This document shows, in pieces, positions 9,291-16,786 of a DNA stretch of 42,278 nucleotides. This DNA is from an uncultured bacterium. GTDB taxonomy: Bacteria; CSSED10-310; CALFER01. A program made the position numbers and the translations under genes. Positions within the stretch are counted from its first letter, which is position 1, and each line of letters opens with the position of its first letter. The stretch is from NCBI GenBank assembly GCA_937951895.1, contig CALFER010000019.1:1-42278 (forward strand). Reading direction: 5' to 3'. Below the pieces are notes generated by a model, which saw only the letters and a program-made list of their open reading frames with translations, was not told the origin of the DNA and searched no databases.

Positions 9291-9299
9291 TCCACCCTC

Positions 9300-9743
9300 T
9301 TAAAACAACCGCGGGTACCGTTCTTTTGGATCGGACACTGATGTGCGCTCCCGCCAGAAGGAGGCACAATCCGGGTTGTGTTTGAGTCCGAGTATATCGC
9401 GGCCAATCAGACGCATCACCCCACCGATTGGAGCAAACAGGCCGAAGAACACCATGAAGAGGATCACGGTGTTCATCACCAATCCGATGCAGTACGAAAT
9501 CACAAACATGATCGTATGGAGCGACCGAAGTTTGGACGGGAAAAAGACTGCGATGAGGAACATGCTGACTCCCGCGGACAGAAACACCCATGCCGTCCAC
9601 GTGATTGGCTGCCCCCAGATCCTCCCTGTCACAAGCGCTGTCAGGATCAGGAAAACACCAGTGGAAAAGAAACCGAATTTTCTCAGGATGGCAGGCGAAC
9701 GATCAAATGCCTCGAGTTCGTGAAGGATTGTCTTTAAAGTCAT
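9300..9743 (-). CDS. SxtJ-like membrane protein
   Basis: A 147-residue protein with four hydrophobic stretches (around KFGFFSTGVFLILTALV, TAWVFLSAGVSMFLIAVFF, HTIMFVISYCIGLVMNTVIL and the following FFGLFAPIGGVMRL). It ends with a soluble tail rich in Arg and Trp. This is the layout of the SxtJ family, named from the saxitoxin cluster, whose members accompany SxtI-type carbamoyltransferases; their biochemical role is unproven. I take ATG 9743 as the start because it follows a GAGGATGG site and lies 10 bp after the carbamoyltransferase stop; a longer frame to 9908 would overlap that gene. Co-transcribed with the carbamoyltransferase upstream and the DUF5989-like gene downstream. Confidence 0.8.
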   Translation of the reverse strand: MTLKTILHELEAFDRSPAILRKFGFFSTGVFLILTALVTGRIWGQPITWTAWVFLSAGVSMFLIAVFFPSKLRSLHTIMFVISYCIGLVMNTVILFMVFFGLFAPIGGVMRLIGRDILGLKHNPDCASFWRERTSVSDPKERYPRLF

Positions 9744-9753
9744 CGATCCATCC

Positions 9754-11574
9754 TCAATCAAGTTGAAACTCTTGCTTCCAATCGATGGAATCAACAAAAG
9801 CAGGTTGTGTCGCTTTTTCCAGGAGGCAGTTTCCGAGAAACAGCGCATCCATTTCTGTTCGCATGAAGCAGCGGTATGCATCGATCGGGGAACATACGAT
9901 CGGTTCACCTCGCACGTTGAATGACGTATTGACGATCACGGCACATCCAGTCCGTTTTTCGAATTCTGATATCAATGCGTGATACAAGGGATTATCCGAT
10001 TTTGACACGGTCTGTATCCGAGCCGAATAGTCGACATGAGTGACTGCAGGGATGCTGGATCGAGGCACGTTCAGCTTTTCAATTCCAAACAACATCTCTT
10101 CTTCTCGTGTCATCTTTCGGCGGATTTCCGGCCGAACATCCGCCACGAGCAACATGTAGGGGCTATCGTGGTCCAGGTCGAAGTAATCCGAACAACGTTC
10201 ACGCAGCACGGAGGGAGCAAACGGTCGAAAACTCTCCCTGAACTTGATCTTGAGATTCATGATTCGCTGCATGTGTGGTGACCGGGCATCTCCAATGATC
10301 GAGCGATTCCCGAGCGCTCTCGGACCGAATTCCATCCGGCCTTGAAACCACCCGATCACTTTCTGATCGGCAATCTTCTGAGCACCTATCCGTGGAAGTT
10401 CATCACGCGAAATCAGATCATAGGGTAATCCGTGGTTATCGAGAAACGATGCGATTTCCTCGTTTGAAAACTCCGGTCCGAGATAGGAGCCTTTCTGCAG
10501 ATCCCGACCGTCCGATATCTCGGATTTCGGGTTATCGAGATAACAGTGCCAGGACGCAAGCGCTGCTCCGACAGCCCCTCCCGCATCTCCTGAGGCCGGT
10601 TGAATCCATATGTTTCTGAATGGTCCCTCTCTCAGGATCCGGCCGTTCCCGACGCAGTTCAACGCCACGCCACCCGCAAGACACAGATTGGACTCTCCGG
10701 TAATCGCATGCGCATGCCGAACGATTCTCAACATGATCTCCTCGGTGATCTCCTGAATGGATCGCGCCAGATCCATCTCACGCTGCGTCATCTCTGATTC
10801 CGGATCTCTCGGAGGCCCGTCGAACAAGCGATCGAAGCGAGCATTCGTCATGGTCAACCCTGTGCAGTAGTTGAAATACTCCATGTTGAGGCGGAAGGAT
10901 CCATCATCCTTCAATTCGAGCAGATTATCGAGGATGGTCGATACATACCGGGGTTCTCCATACGGCGCAAGGCCCATGAGTTTATACTCACCCGAATTAA
11001 CTTTGAAGCCGGTGAAATATGTGAAGGCGGAATACAGCAACCCCAATGAATGTGGAAAGTGCAGCTCCTTCAGGATGCGGATTCGATTGTTGGCACCCTG
11101 ACCGATGGATGTCGTTGTCCATTCTCCGACTCCATCAAGCGTCACAAATGCAGCACGGTTATAGGGTGATGGGAAGAAAGCTGAAGCTGCGTGAGATTCG
11201 TGGTGTTCGGGAAACAATATCATACCGGGATAGTCGAGTTCTTTTCGGATGATGCGGGGAATGAACAGTTTCTGTTTCAACCACAAAGGCATCGAGCGCA
11301 GGAATGATTGAAATCCCGCAGGCGCATATGCGATATAGGTTTCTATCAATCGGTCAAATTTGGTAAATGGTTTGTCATAAAAAGCAATGTAATCCAGATC
11401 TTCGACACGCAAATCGGCTTCAGAAAGGCAGTAGGCAACTGCGTTTGTGGGAAATCCGGCATCGTGCTTCCGGCGCGTGAATCGCTCCTCCTGCGCCGCA
11501 GCACAAATATCCCCATCTACCACCAGAGCAGCTGCCGAATCATGATAAAATGCAGAAATGCCAAGAATCTTCAA
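9754..11574 (-). CDS. O-carbamoyltransferase (NodU/CmcH/TobZ/SxtI family)
   Basis: A 606-residue enzyme that transfers a carbamoyl group from carbamoyl phosphate, through carbamoyl-adenylate, to a hydroxyl of a sugar or secondary metabolite. The N-terminal Kae1-like domain has the family start KILGISAFYHDSAAALV with its His-Asp pair. It also has the metal-binding segment HHESHAASAFF, followed by TLDGVGEW and GDAGGAVGAAL. The C-terminal YrdC-like half has the phosphate/adenylate segment RMEFGPRALGNRSIIGDAR and the closing NTSFNVRGEPIVCSP. All key residues I can check are present and the length is normal for the family. The start is a TTG at 11574 overlapping the upstream stop (TTGA); no other start fits the conserved N-terminus. 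Flanking glycosyltransferases suggest a surface glycan as acceptor (inference). Confidence 0.93.
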   Translation of the reverse strand: MKILGISAFYHDSAAALVVDGDICAAAQEERFTRRKHDAGFPTNAVAYCLSEADLRVEDLDYIAFYDKPFTKFDRLIETYIAYAPAGFQSFLRSMPLWLKQKLFIPRIIRKELDYPGMILFPEHHESHAASAFFPSPYNRAAFVTLDGVGEWTTTSIGQGANNRIRILKELHFPHSLGLLYSAFTYFTGFKVNSGEYKLMGLAPYGEPRYVSTILDNLLELKDDGSFRLNMEYFNYCTGLTMTNARFDRLFDGPPRDPESEMTQREMDLARSIQEITEEIMLRIVRHAHAITGESNLCLAGGVALNCVGNGRILREGPFRNIWIQPASGDAGGAVGAALASWHCYLDNPKSEISDGRDLQKGSYLGPEFSNEEIASFLDNHGLPYDLISRDELPRIGAQKIADQKVIGWFQGRMEFGPRALGNRSIIGDARSPHMQRIMNLKIKFRESFRPFAPSVLRERCSDYFDLDHDSPYMLLVADVRPEIRRKMTREEEMLFGIEKLNVPRSSIPAVTHVDYSARIQTVSKSDNPLYHALISEFEKRTGCAVIVNTSFNVRGEPIVCSPIDAYRCFMRTEMDALFLGNCLLEKATQPAFVDSIDWKQEFQLD

Positions 11575-13328
11575 TCCGTATCTCCTTCGAAGCCGGCTCG
11601 GATCTCATGAAGAACAACCGGTCGATCCGTTCCTTGTAGCTCTATCCTGAACAACGCTTTTTCCGGAAAAAAGCGCTGTAATTCTAACGCGCGAGAATCG
11701 CCGGGATCAACAATAAAGACATCCCCTCTCAAATCCGGCTGATTCCATGTGAACACATTCAGACAATAGTCTTTCCTATCAATCAGATAGATCGCCGATC
11801 CTGGCATATCGGGGATTCGATCCCGCTCCAGAGTCGGCGGGAGAATGCCGTAATGAACGGTATGAATCGGGAGCATCGTCGCACTGGAGATAAGCAAACA
11901 GAAAACGAGCGTGAGCGACGCGAATGTTGCAGAGATGGCATGAGCGTTTCGATCCAGACGGAGAAGTCCCCATGCGGCCAGAATCATCGATGCCGGGATT
12001 GTCTCAGCCAGATACCTCGGGCCGAAATTCGGACTGGGTGTATAATAGAAGAAATACAGGCAAAGATTGATCGCAAGACTGCCAGCCATGATCCAATTTG
12101 CATGGTACTTTGCGCAGCGGGTCGAAACTCCCGCGAGCGTCAGCAACAAGGGAATACCGATCAAACCGATCGCTCCCGTGCCGAACAGGTCACTATTCCA
12201 TAGGTTCAACAAAATGCCGACATTCCTGATTCCTTTTAAAATCGTGTGTCCTGACCTCCCTCCGCCCGGCAGGGGTTCTCCGATATCATCACCAAATCCG
12301 AGTCTTCTTCCCGGATCGATGAAGTATCGCGGATTAACATCGCCATCCCCGGTCAGAGCCGAGTTGTAACCGGCAAGCAGGACAATCGCGATCACGACAG
12401 GAGTGATCAGGAATATCAGGCGGATCACGGACACCTTCCGATTCCATATCAAACTGGCCATGATCGGAACCATCGGCAGAAGTACAACCCCCGCTGATTG
12501 CGGCCGAATCCAATACAAGACACCGATAGCGCATCCAGCCGCCACTGAAACCACAATGGGTCGCCTTTCCCGATCTCGTGTGTGCCTCCAGAGCAGATAC
12601 ACAGAGAGAGCGCCCCACGCGGTTGCGCTTGCATGCGACATGAAGATCGCTCCCATCATCCGATGAAACGGTGAGAACACCGTCAGAATGGCAGCGACAC
12701 GTCCGGTCTGTTCAGTCAGCGCTTCGCGTCCGAGAAGGTAGATCACACAAACCGTTACTGCCGAAAACACAGGGTTGATGATCCACGGAATACCCAGCTT
12801 GAGTCCTGCAGCCAGAAAGAGGGAAAAACCCGGATAGACCGAACCGAACCAGCGACCATCGTGGAAAATGATGAACGGAAACCGAAACAACTCCGGCATA
12901 GGAGGAGCAGGAGCTGACAGCATCAGATTCGAGAAGTTCTGCGCCTGAAAGTAATAGTTAAACTCATCCAGAACTCGAGGTGTAGCGCCGATCATCCAGA
13001 CTGCCGTTACACTGGATGCGATCAGAGAAACCCCGCATGAGACGATCAGAAAGGTTGAGAGCGAACACCCCATTACGCAATCATACGCTCGATTCCATGC
13101 CGTCAGAAGGTATTGGTTCTGAGAGAGGAGCAGAGCGATTCCGATCGATGCGGGCAGGAATGTGATGATCCAGATGAAGGCATGCTTCCTGTAGACTTCA
13201 GCTCGCTGATAGTAATCATCGATCGAATGAAATCCAGGTAATGCCCCGCTTTGCCTGAAGTATTCCAATGCCAGCAACAGAATGATCGGCGGGAGCAGAA
13301 TCTGGAAGATAAGGCGTCTCTTCGACAT
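11571..13328 (-). CDS. GT-C type integral membrane glycosyltransferase (PMT/ArnT-like)
   Basis: A 585-residue protein with about ten or more hydrophobic helices spread through the sequence. In GT-C enzymes an acidic motif lies in the first large periplasmic loop; here it is DEFNYYFQAQNF. A later FGPRYLAETIPASM segment is typical of uncharacterised PMT-like glycosyltransferases of envelope loci. These enzymes take sugars from polyprenyl phosphate donors and act on the outer face of the inner membrane. The last ~100 residues form a soluble tail (FPEKALFRIELQGTDRPVVL). ATG 13328 heads the operon that continues into the carbamoyltransferase. A Dpm1-like donor synthase is encoded at 19837-20556. 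Substrate unknown. Confidence 0.75.
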   Translation of the reverse strand: MSKRRLIFQILLPPIILLLALEYFRQSGALPGFHSIDDYYQRAEVYRKHAFIWIITFLPASIGIALLLSQNQYLLTAWNRAYDCVMGCSLSTFLIVSCGVSLIASSVTAVWMIGATPRVLDEFNYYFQAQNFSNLMLSAPAPPMPELFRFPFIIFHDGRWFGSVYPGFSLFLAAGLKLGIPWIINPVFSAVTVCVIYLLGREALTEQTGRVAAILTVFSPFHRMMGAIFMSHASATAWGALSVYLLWRHTRDRERRPIVVSVAAGCAIGVLYWIRPQSAGVVLLPMVPIMASLIWNRKVSVIRLIFLITPVVIAIVLLAGYNSALTGDGDVNPRYFIDPGRRLGFGDDIGEPLPGGGRSGHTILKGIRNVGILLNLWNSDLFGTGAIGLIGIPLLLTLAGVSTRCAKYHANWIMAGSLAINLCLYFFYYTPSPNFGPRYLAETIPASMILAAWGLLRLDRNAHAISATFASLTLVFCLLISSATMLPIHTVHYGILPPTLERDRIPDMPGSAIYLIDRKDYCLNVFTWNQPDLRGDVFIVDPGDSRALELQRFFPEKALFRIELQGTDRPVVLHEIRAGFEGDTD

Positions 13329-13336
13329 GGAGCATT

Positions 13337-13365
13337 AATATACGCAACTTTGTGCAGTGTTTCAA
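13337..13365 (-). promoter_or_regulatory. Predicted promoter of the glycosyltransferase-carbamoyltransferase operon
   Basis: Minus strand: TTGAAA (13360-13365), 17-bp spacer, TATATT (13337-13342). Predicted start of transcription near 13330, only about two bases before ATG 13328, so the message may be nearly leaderless. Confidence 0.55.
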
Positions 13366-13383
13366 ACCGGGAAAAACCCATCG

Positions 13384-13500
13384 ATGCAGGATCCCGAAAC
13401 ATCCCGACGTCTCTCGATTCAATCGGAATTAGTTGATCACATCCTGAAACTGATTTATGATCTTTTTGCCATGTCCGATGATCCACTTCCGGATTTCTAA
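13384..13500 (+). CDS. Possible 38-residue ORF, doubtful
   Basis: An ATG-to-TAA frame starting MQDPETSRRLSIQSELVDHI and ending DDPLPDF. It would form one amphipathic helix with an acidic tail. It lacks a good ribosome site and overlaps the predicted promoter at 13433-13461. A 39-codon open frame has a sizeable chance probability. Listed because it sits in the otherwise empty divergent region and its residue composition is protein-like. Confidence 0.15.
   Translation: MQDPETSRRLSIQSELVDHILKLIYDLFAMSDDPLPDF
13433..13461 (+). promoter_or_regulatory. Predicted promoter of the radical-SAM-like/GT4 genes
   Basis: Plus strand: TTGATC (13433-13438), 17-bp spacer, TATGAT (13456-13461). Transcription would start near 13468, giving a leader of about 58 bases with a GGGGGA ribosome-site-like run at 13511-13516 ahead of ATG 13527. 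Confidence 0.5.
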
Positions 13501-13526
13501 GGCCTCATCAGGGGGAATAAAACGGG

Positions 13527-15449
13527 ATGCACTATCTGGAATCCAATGATGCCTACATCAATTACCTTTCGAGCGATCGAATTCCCTTTCCTCGCAATCT
13601 GCAGATCGAACTCGTACACTCACCATCATCCCCTCAATCCTTGTCACCCCGATTGCCACTGAATCAATCTCCTTCAGACCTGGTGGTGATTAACAGTGAA
13701 ATCCTGGATTACATCACGTCAAGCATTCTTCCCTACGTTCACCGGATTGACATCGTCGGGAATGTCGATCCGTTGCTTTCTGCAAAGTCCGTAATCGCGC
13801 TTTTAGAGAATGCGCAACTATTCAAAGTCCCCGTTACCCTGTCCTGCGATCCGGAGAGACTTGATGAAGCGATGGTCTCCTCCTTGATTGCCAATAACCT
13901 GAGTGAAATTACAGTTGCTCTCGATGCCGCCACTCCCGAGACCTTTCAGAAACTCCACGGGATGGAATTCGAAACCGCTCTTCAGAGGATTCTGTCGATC
14001 CGGGAAACAGCGATCAGAGATAACCGGAAGCCGCCGAAAATCAATATTTCTTGCGTTGCGCTGACAGATAACATCGACGAACTGCCTCAGATGCTGTACC
14101 TCATCAAACAACTCGAAGCATCCGCGTTGTATCTGTATGCATTCGGAGACGAACCGGAGCCGTTTGCAGGACGATCTGCATTTCTGCATAACAGAGACCA
14201 GGCGGAGTTCAGCCTCTACAAGACGTTGATCGAAGCTGAAATCAATCGGATTTCGTTCAAGGTGTTTCCAGAACTGCTCATGTCCGTCATTGCTGAAAGC
14301 AACGATCTGGATGGCTTTCTTCGAGGAGAATCACCTCCGCCGGGTGATTCGGCGGAATGGCGAAAAGACTGTATCGCACTCTGGGATCACCCGCTGATTT
14401 CCGTCTCCGGAGAAGTCAAGCCCTGCGCCATCGCGATGCCGGCTATCGGGAATCTGGCAAGCGACAGTTTCCATACGATCTGGTACAGCAAGCCGTTCCT
14501 CTCACTCAGGAAAAACTGCCTTCTCGGACATTTCAACGATGTTTGCTCGCATTGCAATGCACATGGGTGGCGCCGAAATTCGCCCTTGAAATCGAATCTG
14601 CAGGCGACTGACGAATCGTTCAGTCTTTTCACCGGATGGTATGGCCCTGAACTGGAAGAACGTGGTTTCAGGTGTACACGGGAACGAGCGACGCTATTCC
14701 TGAAGCGGTCCGGCGCTGAAAAGTTTGTGTTGCTGCAATTGAGAAAGCTTGCTCTTCCGAAAGCCAGTTCAAAAGGAACCATCACACTCAATTCAACGCC
14801 TCCGATTCCATTCCAGTTGAAATCGACTGACTGGGAGACGATCGAAATTCCGTTGCCGGCGATGGATTCGCAGGAAGTACTGCAAGTCGAGATCAACATG
14901 TCTCACTCGATCCGACCGGCTGATATCGATGAAGCAAGCGATGATCCCTGCGAGAAGGGCATCAAGCTCGCGCGTGCCTGGGTTGAAGAATGGCCACAGA
15001 AAGTCGTTTTCGGACAACAACTCATTCTGCTGGGATACGAAATCCTTCCTGAATCTCTCGTAATCGGTGGCGATGTCATCCTGCGAACGTTCTGGCGATC
15101 ACTGGATCAAACCACGAGCAATCTCAAGGTTGCAGTCTCATTTCAACTCGAAGATTCACCGGATACGATTCACGAAAAACATCGGAGCATGGTGCGCAGA
15201 GACTCCTTTTCTGAAGATCATCTTATCCTGCTCCACGGACAACCGAGCAGTGCATGGGATATCGGCACGTTCATCGCTTACGAGCACAGATTCTCCGTAC
15301 CGGAAGATCTCGTCGCAGGCCATTATCGCCTCGACCTTAACTTGTATCCTGAAGGAACCCCCAAAGCGAGACTTGCGATCAATCGGTCAGATCGTCCGAT
15401 CGAAGAAGACCGAGTCCTGCTTTGCACGATCATGATCAGCCAGAAATGA
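13527..15449 (+). CDS. Radical-SAM-like protein lacking the CxxxCxxC motif, with SPASM-type Cys region and C-terminal beta domain
   Basis: A 640-residue protein. Residues about 20-250 follow the radical SAM TIM-barrel plan: LQIEL first strand, a VALDAATPETFQKLHG segment, then a stretch ending NIDELPQMLYLIKQL. At the place where the [4Fe-4S]-binding CxxxCxxC should follow LQIEL, the sequence is VHSPSSPQSLSP (residues 30-41) with no cysteine. A SPASM-like region keeps C282, C300, C331, C340 and C343 (GEVKPCAIAMPAIGNL and DVCSHC). Residues about 475-638 form a beta domain of the kind seen at the end of envelope glycosyltransferases (VFGQQLILLGYEILPESLV, then VAGHYRLDLNLYPEG). Without the first motif, normal S-adenosylmethionine cleavage is not expected, so it may be a binding or structural relative. 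It is 27 bp upstream of the GT4 gene and divergent from the carbamoyltransferase operon. Confidence 0.7.
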   Translation: MHYLESNDAYINYLSSDRIPFPRNLQIELVHSPSSPQSLSPRLPLNQSPSDLVVINSEILDYITSSILPYVHRIDIVGNVDPLLSAKSVIALLENAQLFKVPVTLSCDPERLDEAMVSSLIANNLSEITVALDAATPETFQKLHGMEFETALQRILSIRETAIRDNRKPPKINISCVALTDNIDELPQMLYLIKQLEASALYLYAFGDEPEPFAGRSAFLHNRDQAEFSLYKTLIEAEINRISFKVFPELLMSVIAESNDLDGFLRGESPPPGDSAEWRKDCIALWDHPLISVSGEVKPCAIAMPAIGNLASDSFHTIWYSKPFLSLRKNCLLGHFNDVCSHCNAHGWRRNSPLKSNLQATDESFSLFTGWYGPELEERGFRCTRERATLFLKRSGAEKFVLLQLRKLALPKASSKGTITLNSTPPIPFQLKSTDWETIEIPLPAMDSQEVLQVEINMSHSIRPADIDEASDDPCEKGIKLARAWVEEWPQKVVFGQQLILLGYEILPESLVIGGDVILRTFWRSLDQTTSNLKVAVSFQLEDSPDTIHEKHRSMVRRDSFSEDHLILLHGQPSSAWDIGTFIAYEHRFSVPEDLVAGHYRLDLNLYPEGTPKARLAINRSDRPIEEDRVLLCTIMISQK

Positions 15450-15476
15450 TCCCTCGGCCTCCGCAGAAACGCTGAA

Positions 15477-16700
15477 ATGCACACAACAGACCCGGATCGG
15501 ACTTCGGGGGGTAAACTCCTTTTCGTTATTCAGCGGTATGGTGTGGAAGTCGATGGAGGAGCGGAACTGTATTGTCGCTGGTTGGCAAAACACCTGAAAT
15601 CCCTGTTCACTATCGATGTTCTGACGTCCTGCGCAACGAACTACATCACCTGGGCCAATGTTTACGAGTCCGGCGTTACCGAAGTTGATGGAGTCCGTGT
15701 TATTCGATGCTTGACTGCCTCGGAACGCGACATTGACTCGTTCAATATCAAAACCAACCGCCTCCTGACGATGCCCCATTCATCGAAGGATGAGTTGGAT
15801 TGGCTTGAAGCCCAGGGACCGGTCTCACCCGATATGATCCAGTTTATCTCTGACCACGGTCATGAGTACCGTTGCCTTGTTTTTTTTACTTACCTGTATT
15901 ACCCGTCTGTTCGGGGAACGTTGCTTTTCCCCTCAAAATCCATTCTGATTCCGACTGCCCATGATGAACCGGTTGCCCATCTCGAAATCTTCAAGGAGTT
16001 ATTCTCGAGGATCGCCGGCCTTCTGTTTCTGACCTATCCTGAACAAGATTTTGTTCAATCCTTCTTCAAGACAACCGCTATTCCCTATGCATATCTCGGG
16101 ACAGGGATCGACTTACCACCTTCGAACCTCACTCCGGACGAGTTTATTGCCAAGTACAATTTGAAGCCCCCGGTGTTACTTTATGTCGGACGTGTTGAAG
16201 AGGGAAAAGGGTGCCGTGAAGCGGCTTCATTCTTTGAGCGCTATTGTGAAGATTCCGGGTTTTCCGGTTCGCTCGTGTTTGCCGGAAAAAAGCACATGCA
16301 GTTTGAAGAAACAAGTCAAATTCGGTTCCTCGGATTTCTTCCGGACAATGAACTCGGAGCAGCAATGGACTCAGCGGAAATCATCCTGGTGCCATCACCC
16401 TTTGAGAGCCTATCGATATTACTGCTTCAAGCTTTTCTGCAATCGAAACCCGTTCTTGCAAACGCGCGTTGTGCTGTTCTTCGAGATCATTGTGTGCGTT
16501 CGAATGGGGGCTTGTTCTATTTTAACGAATTAGAATTCTGCGAAGCCCTTGATCTGATGTTGAACAGCAGACACCTGCGACGGACTCTCGGAGGAAACGG
16601 GCGCAAGTACGTCGATCGGAATTTCCAGTGGGAAGCGGTCAGACAACGTTTTCAAGCTTTCATCGATTCGTTTTTCCCATGTGACTCGTTCCAGCAATAG
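15477..16700 (+). CDS. GT4 family glycosyltransferase
   Basis: A 407-residue GT-B fold enzyme. The N-terminal acceptor-side domain shows the common opening FVIQRYGVEVDGGAELYCRW. The C-terminal donor-side domain has LLYVGRVEEGKGCREAASFF and the E-x7-E-type region VPSPFESLSILLLQAFLQSK, both typical of GT4 sugar-nucleotide transferases. It would act at the cytoplasmic face, adding a sugar to a lipid-linked or polysaccharide acceptor; donor and acceptor cannot be read. ATG 15477 is 27 bp after the radical-SAM-like gene, probably one transcript. No terminator is evident before the separate recJ promoter. Confidence 0.88.
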   Translation: MHTTDPDRTSGGKLLFVIQRYGVEVDGGAELYCRWLAKHLKSLFTIDVLTSCATNYITWANVYESGVTEVDGVRVIRCLTASERDIDSFNIKTNRLLTMPHSSKDELDWLEAQGPVSPDMIQFISDHGHEYRCLVFFTYLYYPSVRGTLLFPSKSILIPTAHDEPVAHLEIFKELFSRIAGLLFLTYPEQDFVQSFFKTTAIPYAYLGTGIDLPPSNLTPDEFIAKYNLKPPVLLYVGRVEEGKGCREAASFFERYCEDSGFSGSLVFAGKKHMQFEETSQIRFLGFLPDNELGAAMDSAEIILVPSPFESLSILLLQAFLQSKPVLANARCAVLRDHCVRSNGGLFYFNELEFCEALDLMLNSRHLRRTLGGNGRKYVDRNFQWEAVRQRFQAFIDSFFPCDSFQQ

Positions 16701-16733
16701 TCTCGCGCAATTCACCGTTTTTACAATTTTCCA

Positions 16734-16761
16734 TTGACTTAAAAAGATGAATAACTATAAT
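16734..16761 (+). promoter_or_regulatory. Near-consensus sigma-70 promoter of recJ
   Basis: TTGACT (16734-16739), 16-bp spacer, perfect TATAAT (16756-16761). Predicted transcription start near 16768, which argues that recJ translation begins at TTG 16787, behind GGGGA at 16776-16780, rather than at TTG 16769. Confidence 0.7.
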
Positions 16762-16786
16762 AGGTTAATTGAATTGGGGAAAACTT

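Noticed and set aside
9744..9908. Longer start for the SxtJ-like protein
   Set aside because: It would overlap the conserved C-terminus of the carbamoyltransferase; ATG 9743 has a good ribosome site and gives the family's normal length.
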